A DNA stretch of 64,000 nucleotides from Rhodococcus sp. 14-2483-1-2 (GTDB lineage: Bacteria > Actinomycetota > Actinomycetes > Mycobacteriales > Mycobacteriaceae), in contig NZ_NPFW01000022.1 in assembly GCF_002259405.1 (NCBI RefSeq), positions 868,001-932,000 on the forward strand, written 5' to 3'. The translations under genes and the position numbers were made by a program. The notes under the pieces were generated by a model that was not told where the DNA came from, did not search any database, and worked only from the letters and a program-made list of their open reading frames with translations. Numbering within the stretch: position 1 is the stretch's first letter; the number at the start of each line of letters is the position of its first letter. Positions 25,129-37,165 of this stretch are shown here, one piece after another.

Positions 25129-26430
25129 TCACAACGGAACGCGGTCGCCCGAAGGACGGAGAGCTTTGGCCTGACGCTTGGCTTCCTTTTTCGCGTTGCG
25201 CAAGCTCACGCGCGCCTCCTGCATTGCCGAACGCAGGCCTCGACGCTGCCCGGTGAGCGGATCGATCCGGAGCGCATGGACGGCGGGCGAATCGCCGACC
25301 CGCCATCGCCGCTCGGACGACGTCTCGGGAGCGTTGTCGGACGTAGCGCGCAACCACGAGTCGGGCAGCGACAACTTGTGGATGGTCCGCAGCGCCAGCA
25401 GGTACTGCTTGCCGAGCGACCCCGTGGTGTAAGGCAAGTCGTACTTCTCGCACAGAGCGTGCACCTTCTCGGCGATCTCCGAGTACCTGTTGCTCGGCAG
25501 GTCCGGGAACATGTGGTGCTCGATCTGGTAGCAGAGGTTGCCGCTCATGAACGCCATGACGGGACCGGCCTCGAAGTTCGCACTGCCCAGCATCTGACGC
25601 AGGTACCACTCGGGCCGTGTCTCGGTCTCGAACTGGCCGATCGTGAACTTCTCTGCTCCGTCGGGGAAGTGACCGCAGAAGATCACCGCGTACGCCCACA
25701 GATTCCGGACCAGGTTGGCGGTGGCGTTGGCGGTCAACGTGGACTTCCACGCCGGGCCGGACAATGCCGGGAACAGGACGAAGTCCTTACCGACCTGCTT
25801 GGCGATCTTGCGGGCGAAGGCGCGGCTCGCCGGAGACTTCAGCAGACCCTTCTCGTCCTCGCCGTCCAGCTGCTTCTGCGCGTCGTAGTCGTGCAGTGCG
25901 ATGCCCCACTCGAAGGTGGTGGCCAGCACGATGTTGGCGAGCGGCTGAACGAGGTTGATCGGCTTCCACGGCTCGTCGCGGGTCATGCGCAGGATGCCGA
26001 AGCCGATGTCGTCGTCCATGCCGACGATGTTGGTGTACGTGTGGTGCGAGTAGTTGTGAGCGCGTTTCCACTGCTCCGACGGTCCGGTCTGGTCCCACTC
26101 CCACGAGGTGGAGTGAATTTCCGGATCGTTCATCCAGTCCCACTGCCCGTGCATCACATTGTGGCCGAGCTCCATGTTCTCGATGATCTTGGCGACACTG
26201 AGCATCGCCGTACCTGCGATCCAGGCCGGCCGATACTTGCTGCCGAGCAGCACCGCGCGGCCACCGAGCTCGAGCAGCCGCTGCAGCCTGATGGTCCGAC
26301 GGATGTATGCGGCATCGCGCTCGCCGCGGCTGTCTTCGACGTCTCGACGAATCGCATCCAGTTCACGACCGAACGCTTCCATGTCCGCTTCGCTGAGATG
26401 AGCGAACTCTTTGATGTCGGTGATGGCCAC
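25129..26430 (-). CDS. DesA3-like acyl-CoA desaturase, copy 2
   Basis: A 433-residue paralogue of the neighbouring desaturase, alike along almost its whole length: same N-terminal AITDIKEFAHL type start, HNVMH, HNYSHH and QIEHH boxes. Differences include a six- to eight-residue insertion with acidic DGEDEKG near the middle and a longer, Lys/Arg-rich C-terminal tail. GTG 26430 has GGAGG at a five-base spacing. The pair probably arose by tandem duplication; M. tuberculosis has one gene here. Different chain-length preference is possible but not visible in the sequence. A single YTACG-N4-CGTAR site lies 57 bp upstream. Confidence 0.9.
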   Translation of the reverse strand: MAITDIKEFAHLSEADMEAFGRELDAIRRDVEDSRGERDAAYIRRTIRLQRLLELGGRAVLLGSKYRPAWIAGTAMLSVAKIIENMELGHNVMHGQWDWMNDPEIHSTSWEWDQTGPSEQWKRAHNYSHHTYTNIVGMDDDIGFGILRMTRDEPWKPINLVQPLANIVLATTFEWGIALHDYDAQKQLDGEDEKGLLKSPASRAFARKIAKQVGKDFVLFPALSGPAWKSTLTANATANLVRNLWAYAVIFCGHFPDGAEKFTIGQFETETRPEWYLRQMLGSANFEAGPVMAFMSGNLCYQIEHHMFPDLPSNRYSEIAEKVHALCEKYDLPYTTGSLGKQYLLALRTIHKLSLPDSWLRATSDNAPETSSERRWRVGDSPAVHALRIDPLTGQRRGLRSAMQEARVSLRNAKKEAKRQAKALRPSGDRVPL

Positions 26431-26486
26431 CGGGTCCTCCAACAGTTGAGTGCAGTGCCCGAAATTCGGGTTTCGACGTGGGCAAC

Positions 26487-26500
26487 CTACGTAAGCGTAA
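26487..26500. promoter_or_regulatory. YTACG-N4-CGTAR site, desaturase copy 2 promoter
   Basis: CTACG-TAAG-CGTAA, 57 bp upstream of the GTG at 26430. Read with its flanks it is ACCTACGTAAGCGTAACC, which lines up with the reverse complement of the site before the reductase gene at 16 of 18 positions. Confidence 0.6.
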
Positions 26501-26537
26501 CCGAACAGCCTGAGAAGGCTGTGTGCGAAAAACAGAC

Positions 26538-27665
26538 CTACAGTTCCAATGTGCAGTCGCCCGCAGCTGCAGAAATGCACGTCTGGACGCGATCGCCTTC
26601 GCTGTGTTCCTTGCCGGATCGCAGGTCGATCACATGCCCTGCCGTCAACGGCACCACACACGTCTGGCAGATACCCATCCGGCAACCGAACGGCATCTGA
26701 ACTCCGACGTTCTCGCCGGCCTCGAGCAGACTCGTCGCACCGTCGACGGTGGTCTTCTTGTCCGACTTGGAGAACGTGACGGTACCGCCTGCACCCGAGG
26801 TGTCGGCTCGCGAGATCTCGAATCGCTCCAGATGAAGCCGGTCCTCGATACCCTCACGCTTCCAGGTCTTCTCGATCTCCTCGAGCAGTGCTGCCGGGCC
26901 GCACGCCCAGGTGTCGCGCGTGCGCCAGTCGGGATAGAGCTCGTCGAGCGAGGCGAGTGCGAACTTGCCGTCCGATCGAGTCAGCTGCACGTGCGAGGTG
27001 AAGTTGGGATGAGACTTCTCCAGCGCGGCGATCTCGGCGGCGAACATGACTTCGTCCTCGGTGGGTGCCGAATGGATGTGCACGGTGTCGGGCATGTCGC
27101 CGTGCCGGTCCAATGCCCGCAGCATCGAGATGATCGGGGTGATGCCGCTGCCTGCGGTGACGAACAAGATCTTGTTCGGCGGCGGCACGGGCAGCGCGAA
27201 ATTGCCCTTCGGGGCGGCCAGCCGAACGATGGTTCCCTGTGGCACACCGCCGACGAGGTGCGAGGAGAGGAAGCCCTCCGGCATCGCCTTGACGGTGATG
27301 GAGATCAGCTTGTCTTCCCAGTTCGGTGGGGAGGTCAACGAGTAGGAGCGCCAGTGCCATCGCCCGCCGAGGTGCAACCCGATCCCGATGTACTGGCCGG
27401 GCCGGTAGTCGAAATTGAAGCCCCAACCCGGCTGGATCACCAGGGTCACCGCCGTGGCGGTTTCCTTCTCCACTCGCACGATGCGACCGCGGAGTTCGCG
27501 TGCCGACCAGAGAGGATTCGCCAGATGCAGGTAGTCGTCGGGCAACAAGGGAGTGGTGATGCGGGTGAACGCACCACGCACCATGTTCAACCTCGGACGC
27601 CTGGGGGCCGATACACCGGCCGCCGGAGCCTCCAGCCACTTCTTCAGATCCATCGGGTGTTCCAT
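26538..27665 (-). CDS. Ferredoxin reductase-type electron donor for the desaturase (Rv3230c-like)
   Basis: A 375-residue NAD(P)H oxidoreductase with FAD, NAD and 2Fe-2S domains in one chain. FAD-binding RSYSLTSPP, the pyridine-nucleotide loop [14 protein letters not shown] and the CGPAAL motif precede a plant-type ferredoxin domain with [10 protein letters not shown] and a final Cys (QTCISAA). The Rv3230c homologue passes electrons to DesA3. The N-terminus is extended by about 60 residues before the FAD domain, as in mycobacteria. It has its own putative operator 41 bp upstream, so it may be transcribed separately from the desaturases. Confidence 0.92.
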   Translation of the reverse strand: MEHPMDLKKWLEAPAAGVSAPRRPRLNMVRGAFTRITTPLLPDDYLHLANPLWSARELRGRIVRVEKETATAVTLVIQPGWGFNFDYRPGQYIGIGLHLGGRWHWRSYSLTSPPNWEDKLISITVKAMPEGFLSSHLVGGVPQGTIVRLAAPKGNFALPVPPPNKILFVTAGSGITPIISMLRALDRHGDMPDTVHIHSAPTEDEVMFAAEIAALEKSHPNFTSHVQLTRSDGKFALASLDELYPDWRTRDTWACGPAALLEEIEKTWKREGIEDRLHLERFEISRADTSGAGGTVTFSKSDKKTTVDGATSLLEAGENVGVQMPFGCRMGICQTCVVPLTAGHVIDLRSGKEHSEGDRVQTCISAAAGDCTLEL

Positions 27666-27705
27666 CCCCTCGATCGAGATACTGAACCGCTTGCGGTCAT
27701 CGAGG

Positions 27706-27719
27706 TTACGCTACCGTAG
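27706..27719. promoter_or_regulatory. YTACG-N4-CGTAR site, reductase promoter
   Basis: TTACG-CTAC-CGTAG, 41 bp upstream of the reductase start at 27665. Flanks GG and GTT match those of the second desaturase site on the opposite reading. It is the third promoter in 2.7 kb to carry the element. Confidence 0.6.
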
Positions 27720-27777
27720 GTTCGGGTCCGGGAACACCTGTGCCGGTGTGAATCGTGGGCGAACGAACACGGCGGAG

Positions 27778-28302
27778 TCACAGCAGTTCGAGCAGAAACG
27801 ACAACTCTTGCGGGGCGTACCAGGCGAGGGTGTGATCCTCGGCGTCTCCAAGCACGAACTCCGCGTCCGCGTCACCCATGTCCGCGGCATCGACCGCAGC
27901 GACGGCCTTGGCGACCGCCGATTCGGCCCCTTCGAGATCGACATGGACCGACGCGACCTGATCCATCCGCAACGGTTCCTTCAACCGGACGACGGCATCG
28001 TCCAAGTCGGGGCGCAGAGTGGGATCGTCGACATCGGCTGCGATCACCGCCCGCCGGTACACCACCCCATCGGCGACCGTCCCGGTGTCGTTCTCGTCGT
28101 CGACTGCCGCGGCGATCAGTCGCAGAGAGGCCCGAGCGGCCTCCCCCATCGCCACCTCGGAGAGCTCCTCGTCGTCGCCGGAGGAGTACGCCTCACGCAG
28201 CGTCGGTGTCACCGCGAAGGCCGTGCGCGAGACCGGGCTGAACTCACCCTCCGCCGACAGCACTTTCAAGAACTCCAGCGTCGCCGGAACGTAGACACGC
28301 AT
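27778..28302 (-). CDS. DUF6912-like conserved protein (Rv3231c-like)
   Basis: A 174-residue acidic protein beginning RVYVPATLEFLKVL and ending AWYAPQELSFLLELL. It resembles the actinobacterial family represented by Rv3231c; function is unknown. No transmembrane segment or catalytic motif is seen. ATG 28302 fits the family start better than the ATG at 28317. It lies 11 bp downstream of the acyltransferase-like gene, so the two are probably one transcript. The ppk2 gene that neighbours Rv3231c in M. tuberculosis is absent. Confidence 0.78.
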   Translation of the reverse strand: MRVYVPATLEFLKVLSAEGEFSPVSRTAFAVTPTLREAYSSGDDEELSEVAMGEAARASLRLIAAAVDDENDTGTVADGVVYRRAVIAADVDDPTLRPDLDDAVVRLKEPLRMDQVASVHVDLEGAESAVAKAVAAVDAADMGDADAEFVLGDAEDHTLAWYAPQELSFLLELL

Positions 28303-28313
28303 TGCAGAAGACC

Positions 28314-29756
28314 TCACACTCTCGATTCGTTACTGGCGTCGACCAACTCTTCCAGCGCCTCGTGCAGAAGCGCCGTGACGACATCCACATCGGGCATGGC
28401 ACCACGGTCTGCATTGAGCCCGAAGAACACGTAACCGTCGTAGGACGTCAACCCGATGCTCATCGCCTGGTTCTCGAACAGCGGCGACACCGGATACATC
28501 TCGAGCATGCGCGCACCGCCCACGTACAGCGGGAACTGGGGTCCGGGGGCGTTGGTGACGATCAGATTGAACACCCGCTGAGACAGCCGACTGCCCGCTC
28601 GAGCGCCCATCGCGTGCAGGCTCGCAGGCGCGAATCCGGAGATCCGCATCAGTGTCTGTGCAGTGACGCCTCGACTCTGCTTGGCGTGCGCCTCGGTGGC
28701 GTGCGCGATGTGCGAGAGCCGCACCACGGCATTCGATTCACCGACGGGTAGGTCGACGAGAAACGACGAGACCTCGCTGCGATCTTCCTCGGCAGGCTCG
28801 ACCGGCCCGGCCGCCTCTCCGAAACCGACCCGATCAGCCGAGACGTACACCGACATCGGCACCATGGCCCGCACCGTCGAGGACGCCGTGACGGGCTCGC
28901 CCCGCGAGAGCAACCAATTGCGCAGTGCCCCGGTCACGACAGCGAGCACCACGTCGTTGATCGAGCAGTCGAACCTGTTGTGGATTCTGCGGTAGTCGGC
29001 GAGCTCGGTCTTGGCCACCGCGAATCTGCGGTTTCGGGAGATCGGGGCGTTCAGTGGACTCGACGGTGCGCTCTGGGTCGCGGTACGCAGCACCGCCGCG
29101 ACCTTCGCTGCCGCCCGCAAGGCTTCACCCGCTACACCGGCAGCGCCGTGGACCGCGCCGCGCAGAGCCTCGACGCTCTCCCCCGGACGTACCACCAGCT
29201 CGGTCAACGCATCGATGACCAACGCCGAATCCTTGGGCTCGCGCGCAGGCATCCAGAGTTCCTCGGCCATCGGCGGCGGATTCTTGCTCGCATCCAGAAT
29301 GACCTGACCGATGTCGAGAGCGTGTTCGCCGTCGACCAGCGCCGAGTGGGACTTGGTGAAGACGGCGAAGCGATTCTTCGACAACCCCTCGACCAGGTAC
29401 ATCTCCCACAGCGGCCGAGTGCGATCGAGTGGGCGCGAGGTCAGCCGCGCGATCAGATCGTGCAACTGATCGTCCGAACCCGGCTTGGGTAGTGCCGAAC
29501 GACGGATGTGGTAGGTGATGTCGAAATCCGCGTCGTCGACCCACACCGGCCTGGCCAGACCGAAGGCGACCTCACGCACCTTCTGCCGGTACCGAGGAAC
29601 CAATGCCAATCGTTGCTCGACCAACGACAGCAGACGGTCGTAGCTGAAACCACTGCGCGGAGTCCGGAAGATGGCGAGCGACCCGAGGTGCATGGGGCTA
29701 CTACTGGCCTCGAGAAAATAGAACGACGCATCCTGCGCTGTCAGCCTGGTCGCCAT
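28314..29756 (-). CDS. Wax ester synthase/diacylglycerol acyltransferase-like protein
   Basis: A 480-residue WS/DGAT family protein (M. tuberculosis Tgs3 region, Rv3233c-Rv3234c). The N-terminal half is clear (PMHLGSLAIF, RPLWEMYLVEGL), as are the C-terminal NAPGPQFPLYVGG and AMSIGLTSYDGYVFFGLNADR. The catalytic HHxxxDG motif is altered: residues 137-143 read HSALVDG, so the second histidine, the presumed general base, is serine. Gene length is normal. The protein may have lost acyltransferase activity, use another base, or have a regulatory or lipid-binding role. M. tuberculosis has this gene split in two. Confidence 0.86.
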   Translation of the reverse strand: MATRLTAQDASFYFLEASSSPMHLGSLAIFRTPRSGFSYDRLLSLVEQRLALVPRYRQKVREVAFGLARPVWVDDADFDITYHIRRSALPKPGSDDQLHDLIARLTSRPLDRTRPLWEMYLVEGLSKNRFAVFTKSHSALVDGEHALDIGQVILDASKNPPPMAEELWMPAREPKDSALVIDALTELVVRPGESVEALRGAVHGAAGVAGEALRAAAKVAAVLRTATQSAPSSPLNAPISRNRRFAVAKTELADYRRIHNRFDCSINDVVLAVVTGALRNWLLSRGEPVTASSTVRAMVPMSVYVSADRVGFGEAAGPVEPAEEDRSEVSSFLVDLPVGESNAVVRLSHIAHATEAHAKQSRGVTAQTLMRISGFAPASLHAMGARAGSRLSQRVFNLIVTNAPGPQFPLYVGGARMLEMYPVSPLFENQAMSIGLTSYDGYVFFGLNADRGAMPDVDVVTALLHEALEELVDASNESRV

Positions 29757-29884
29757 CGCGTGTTCCAGTCCCCGTCCTCGCGTGAAGTACGCGCCGATTC
29801 CTGTGGCCGAGCGCGCGGTGTGCTCGAACCTAGAGTACGTGGCGGAAGATTGCCGGTCTCGGGGTCGGTCGAGGACCGTGTCGC

Positions 29885-30517
29885 GTGATGTTCCCGGGTT
29901 CCGACGGGAACCGAACGCGCTCTCGGACCGTCAATGTCGGTGTGAGCGTCATCGAATCGAACGAGCCGCCGGACATCGCGGACACGTCGGCCCCGGGCCC
30001 GAGACCCCGCGCCGAACATCACAGCTTCCTCTCGCGTGCCGCACCGTTCGAGCCACCGCTCTGCTCCGGCGCCGTGCACACGTGGGATCCAGCGGCACCC
30101 GCCGAACAGCCGCAGGCCCGCCACCGACCAACCGTGCGCAGCAACCGTTCTCGACGACGCATCGAGCCACCCGATCGGCCACCGGTGCCCGCCGATGCAC
30201 GCTCGAGTGCCGACCGCGCGATGCGCATGATGATCGAGGTGATCGACCGACGACGCAGCGCAGACCAGCTGTCGGCGTTGTTCACCGCCTCGATGATCGA
30301 CCTGGTGCGGACCATAGTGCGGAACCCACCGCCGGGCCGACGACTCGGCTTCGCTGCCGTACACCGAGTACATGTGGCGTACCAGTCGGATGTCTCCGCG
30401 GAGATCTTCGGCTCCTACACCCGCGGCCCGCGGATGTTCGCCTTCGCCGGCCGAATCGAGCTCGCCATCGACCCACGCCGCCCCGGGTGGACGGTTACAT
30501 CGTTGCGAGTGGGGTGA
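29885..30517 (+). CDS. Rv3235-family protein
   Basis: A protein of up to 210 residues. The first half is Pro/Arg/Ala-rich and poorly ordered; the C-terminal half (about 115-210) is compact: ALFTASMIDLVRTIV, AAVHRVHVAYQSDVSAEIFGSY and RMFAFAGRIEL. This matches the Rv3235 family found just before secA1 in actinobacteria. The C-terminal domain resembles SecA-adjacent proteins of unknown role. Start codon uncertain: ATG 29885 and GTG 29942 are both possible. Divergent from the acyltransferase-like gene and convergent with secA1. Confidence 0.72.
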   Translation: MMFPGSDGNRTRSRTVNVGVSVIESNEPPDIADTSAPGPRPRAEHHSFLSRAAPFEPPLCSGAVHTWDPAAPAEQPQARHRPTVRSNRSRRRIEPPDRPPVPADARSSADRAMRMMIEVIDRRRSADQLSALFTASMIDLVRTIVRNPPPGRRLGFAAVHRVHVAYQSDVSAEIFGSYTRGPRMFAFAGRIELAIDPRRPGWTVTSLRVG

Positions 30518-30554
30518 GGGTCGCGTCGCCCGGTGGCGACGCGACCCTCGTGCA

Positions 30555-33476
<2,922 letters not shown>

Positions 33477-33783
33477 GGGCTTTCTCGTCCTCGATCCTCG
33501 GTTCACGGGTACTGGTACGAACAACACTGCATACTGCACGAGCTCACGGGTTCGTCACCACGACATCTGCGCGGCGGGTAACCCGAACGCGTCCATGGTA
33601 GGCGGTGTCGCTGTGAACCCGGCAGCCCGACTGTCGGTCGTCGGAGATCGCCGGTCGACCATTCGGACAACACCGACACAGCACTGCAGGCTCGACGTGG
33701 GGATCGAGTCTCCGGCGTCGAGCCTGCAGCGGTGAAAAGATTTCACGGACGGCGAACGTGTCGAGCCGTCCCGCGCGGTCCGA
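33477..33783. other. secA1-hpf intergenic region with stem-loop
   Basis: This 307-bp stretch contains the secA1 promoter region and one clear structure: a 14-bp perfect stem (CTGCAGGCTCGACG, 33684-33697, pairing with 33716-33729) with an 18-nt loop, 55 bp past the end of hpf. It is a plausible hpf terminator, though without a U-tract. No gene is evident. Confidence 0.6.
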
Positions 33784-34452
33784 TCAGGTCAGCCTGATCA
33801 AGCCGTAATCGAAGGCGTGCCGTCGGTACACGACCGAGGGGCGATCGCTTGCGCTGTCGTGGAACAGGAAGAAATCGTGGCCGACGAGTTCCATTTCGTA
33901 CAGTGCGTCGTCGACGCTCATCGGTGCGGCCGAGTGAATCTTCGTTCGCACGATGTGCCCCGGGCCGCTCTGGTCGTCCTCGAACGAGTCGAGTTTCGTC
34001 TCGGGGTCGAGTGCCAGCGTGTCGTCCTCGGCAAGTTCGGCAGTGGCCTCGGCGACGGAAACGGGCCTCTTCTCGCCGTAGTGAACCTTGCGACGGTCCT
34101 TGGTGCGCCGGAGTCTGCTCTCGAGTTTCGACGTCACCGCTTCGAGTGCGGCATAGAAACTGTCGGCGCACGCTTCGGCTCGAACGACCGGCCCCTTGCC
34201 CTTCGCGGTGATCTCCACGCGTTGACATGCCTTGGCCTGGCGGCGATTTCGTTCGTGCTGCAGTTCGACGTCGAACAGGTAGATGGAGGGATCGAAGCGC
34301 TCGAGGCGAGCCAGTTTCTCGGAGACATATATCCGGAAATGATCCGGTATCTCGACGTTGCGGCCCTTGACCACAACGTCCGCATTGCTCTTGGGGGGTT
34401 CTTCGGAGGGCTTCTCGTCGAAGAAAACCGAGGCTTGTGAAGGGGTCGTCAC
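33784..34452 (-). CDS. hpf: Long-form ribosome hibernation promoting factor
   Basis: A 222-residue long HPF/RaiA protein (Rv3241c-like) that inactivates ribosomes in stasis. The N-terminal S30AE domain (about 28-130) has VVKGRNVEIPDHFRIYVSEKL and the basic SKLESRLRRTKDRRKVHYG. An acidic linker leads to the C-terminal dimerisation domain ending MELVGHDFFLFHDSAS...YGLIRLT. GTG 34452 has GGAGG five bases upstream. The upstream 200 bp (to comF) contains several small inverted repeats that could fold in a leader. Confidence 0.94.
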   Translation of the reverse strand: MTTPSQASVFFDEKPSEEPPKSNADVVVKGRNVEIPDHFRIYVSEKLARLERFDPSIYLFDVELQHERNRRQAKACQRVEITAKGKGPVVRAEACADSFYAALEAVTSKLESRLRRTKDRRKVHYGEKRPVSVAEATAELAEDDTLALDPETKLDSFEDDQSGPGHIVRTKIHSAAPMSVDDALYEMELVGHDFFLFHDSASDRPSVVYRRHAFDYGLIRLT

Positions 34453-34652
34453 GCGTACCTCCAGATATCGGCCACGCCCACTGTTGGACGTGGCAAGTGT
34501 GCATGCCGAATGGGGAACCTTCCGGCATCAAAGTCCGGGGCATCACCTCACATCTGGTCCAGTTGGGGCGTGTCCGCGACGTTAGTCGGTCATCGACTCG
34601 TGTGCCACCGTTCACCCCGAATTGGTTGTCGGCGTGTCCCCTCACATCACAT

Positions 34653-35336
34653 TCAGGCACTCGCCACCACCAGCGCTCCGGACACCGGCACTTCCAATTC
34701 GGTTAGCACTCTTACCGATTCGGCCAACGTAGCGCCGGTGGTCACGACGTCGTCGATCAGCAGAACGGTGAAGTCGGCCGATCGCGTCACACGTGCGTCG
34801 CCTCGCGGACGTGCCACACCGACGGCCTCGATCCGGCCTGCCACATTGTGCTGACGTTGCCCCGCCGACAGTCCGACCGAATCACGGACTCCGCCGCTCA
34901 TGCGGAGCAACTCGGGGACGAGCACTCGTTCCGGTGCCAACCGTTCGGCAGCGATTCGAGCGCATCGCAGAACGGGATCGCCCCCGCGAGCCCGTGCCGC
35001 ACGAGCCCGAGAGGGCGCGCAGATCAGAATCAGCGAACTCAGCTCGGGTGGATCGATCTCACCTGCATCGCGTAGGTGTCCGACGGCCTCGGCGAGCGCT
35101 CGCCCGAAAGGCCGGGCCACCGACCGCCGACCTCGCTCCTTCAGAGCGATCACACCACTGCGACGCGGCCCGCTGTACGTACCGAGGGACCAGCACGGCA
35201 CACCGGGATCGACTCGTGGCCGAACGGCGATGGGCGGGACGAACAGGGCCAGAGAACACACAGTGCACCAGTGCTCCCCCGGCACACCGCACCCGGCGCA
35301 CTCGAGGGGCAGAACCAGATCGAGGAGCGTCCGCAT
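34653..35336 (-). CDS. ComF-family phosphoribosyltransferase-like protein
   Basis: A 227-residue protein (Rv3242c-like) with an N-terminal zinc-finger-like segment (LECAGCGVPGEHWCTVC) and a type I phosphoribosyltransferase fold whose PRPP loop reads VLLIDDVVTTGATL. ComF is needed for DNA uptake in competent bacteria, but actinobacterial relatives have no proven role. It sits between hpf and lpqB, as in M. tuberculosis. Confidence 0.88.
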   Translation of the reverse strand: MRTLLDLVLPLECAGCGVPGEHWCTVCSLALFVPPIAVRPRVDPGVPCWSLGTYSGPRRSGVIALKERGRRSVARPFGRALAEAVGHLRDAGEIDPPELSSLILICAPSRARAARARGGDPVLRCARIAAERLAPERVLVPELLRMSGGVRDSVGLSAGQRQHNVAGRIEAVGVARPRGDARVTRSADFTVLLIDDVVTTGATLAESVRVLTELEVPVSGALVVASA

Positions 35337-35383
35337 GAACGCGGAGTCTGCCCGGGCCCACCGACAGACAGCTGCGGCCGACG

Positions 35384-37165
35384 TCAGCCGGGCAAAATGG
35401 GCACTGCTTTCACTCCGGCCAATCCGGTGACCTCACGCCAGTACCGATCGCCGACCGGATCGGCATTGTTGAGGGCGAACACGGCGCGTGCATCGGCCAC
35501 GTACTCCGTCTCCGGCGAGGCATCGACCGCCAACACCGGAGTGGTCAGGTTGCGTGAGGGCAGCGGATCCATCCGGGATCCGTCGACGGTCACCTGGACC
35601 ACCGGTGCGTCGGTGGCGACCCGCGCGATCACGATGGTGTCGCCGGTACTCCAGTCCAAACTCGTGGCGTCGCTACCGAGTCCGATGGCCACGGCCCTCG
35701 GCTCGGTCAGGGAGTACACACCCGAGGGCTCGCGCACCACCGTCGCCACGTACACGACGCCGTCGACGATGAGCGCCGCTCGCACTCCGTCTCGGGCCAG
35801 TCGCAGTTCGGTGATCCGGTTGCCGAGTGTCGTGACGGCGGTGGCCTCGACCGGTATCACCGATACCTGTCCGGTAGAGGGATCGCGGGCGGCTCGGATA
35901 ACGTTGGTGCCGTCGATCACCGCCCACGCCGCGTTGTCGTCGGCCCCCCACGTGGGCCGCGTGATCGATTGTCCCTCGGCCACCGGGAACGCGCCGCCGT
36001 CGTAGCTGCCGACCATGAGCGTGCTCGACGGCGCGGGGGCAGGCCGTCCGGTGTCGGCGACGCCTGCCACGAGCGTGCCGTCGTTGGACAGTGCCACCGA
36101 GCGCAGGTTGCGGGCCTGTCCGAAGTACCCGGGAGCGGGGGTCGTCTCCGCCTCGTCGACGCGCAGCAAAGTGCCGGACGCGAGTGCGTGCAGTCCGACA
36201 CTGTCGTCGGTGCTGCCCAGCGGATCGAAGGAGTCGACGCCTGCGGTGGTCCACCCGTCGGGCTTGGTCGTGTCGATGGGTTGGCCGTCGGCAAGCAACA
36301 CGTACGGCCCTGCCACCTCGGCCGAGGCGAGCGTCCAGATCACTTGAGCGGCAAGCAGTTCACGGTCGCGGTCACCCTTGTTCTGCAGGCCACCGAAGTC
36401 GATCTTGATGCCACCGAGCCCCACCCCCACCTGTGCGGTCTGACCGTCGGCCTTGGTGATCGGCCCGCGAATACTCACGTCGTCGGACAGTTCGTTGCTC
36501 ACCGCGGCCGACAGCGCCGACTTGGGACCGTCGATGAGCAGCTGTACGAGTTGGTTGGCGAGCTGGTCCTGCGATCCACTGGTCCAGCGCACATCGGGCA
36601 CGAGCACGCCACCGAGCGGATCGACGAAGTACAGCGATCGCTGCTGATAGGTGTTCAGAAACGCGGATCGATCGATGACGACGCCGGGCGGCAGTTTCGA
36701 GATTCGCCACTGCCCGTCCACGCGTTCCATCTCGATCGCGGCGTCGAAGGTGTCCGAGCCGGCCTGGTACTCGCCGCCGGACGCCAGCATCCCGGCCGTC
36801 GTCGAGCGGATCGTGAACTGCGCGGTATCAGCGGTTCGTGGACCGGACAGGGTGTCGATCCGGTCCGCGACGACCGTACGTGCGCCGTCGTCCCAGGTTC
36901 CCGACGCCTCCTCGGTGAGAAACTGCCGGGCGGCCTGGTGCCTGTTGGCCGAGACGGCGCTGGCCTCGAAGAAGTCGTCCAGCAAGCGATCGGGCTCGCG
37001 TCCCGGCTCGGGAGCCGGAGCACTGGTGGGCACGGCCCCGGCGGTCAAGGTGCCGATGGCCTGAGGGCTGGACGACTCGGGAAGGCTGGCGCATCCGCCC
37101 ACGAGGGCGACGACGAGCGCGCACATCGCCAGCACTCGGGTGCTGCGACGACACGAGAAGATCAC
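35384..37165 (-). CDS. lpqB: LpqB lipoprotein
   Basis: A 593-residue lipoprotein working with the MtrAB system. The N-terminal signal has lipobox LVGGC with Cys25. A GerMN-like domain (about 190-330) and a C-terminal beta-propeller-like LpqB domain follow. Its M. tuberculosis counterpart (Rv3244c) interacts with the extracytoplasmic part of MtrB and modulates it. GTG 37165 overlaps the mtrB stop (GTGA), so translation is coupled. Confidence 0.95.
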   Translation of the reverse strand: MIFSCRRSTRVLAMCALVVALVGGCASLPESSSPQAIGTLTAGAVPTSAPAPEPGREPDRLLDDFFEASAVSANRHQAARQFLTEEASGTWDDGARTVVADRIDTLSGPRTADTAQFTIRSTTAGMLASGGEYQAGSDTFDAAIEMERVDGQWRISKLPPGVVIDRSAFLNTYQQRSLYFVDPLGGVLVPDVRWTSGSQDQLANQLVQLLIDGPKSALSAAVSNELSDDVSIRGPITKADGQTAQVGVGLGGIKIDFGGLQNKGDRDRELLAAQVIWTLASAEVAGPYVLLADGQPIDTTKPDGWTTAGVDSFDPLGSTDDSVGLHALASGTLLRVDEAETTPAPGYFGQARNLRSVALSNDGTLVAGVADTGRPAPAPSSTLMVGSYDGGAFPVAEGQSITRPTWGADDNAAWAVIDGTNVIRAARDPSTGQVSVIPVEATAVTTLGNRITELRLARDGVRAALIVDGVVYVATVVREPSGVYSLTEPRAVAIGLGSDATSLDWSTGDTIVIARVATDAPVVQVTVDGSRMDPLPSRNLTTPVLAVDASPETEYVADARAVFALNNADPVGDRYWREVTGLAGVKAVPILPG

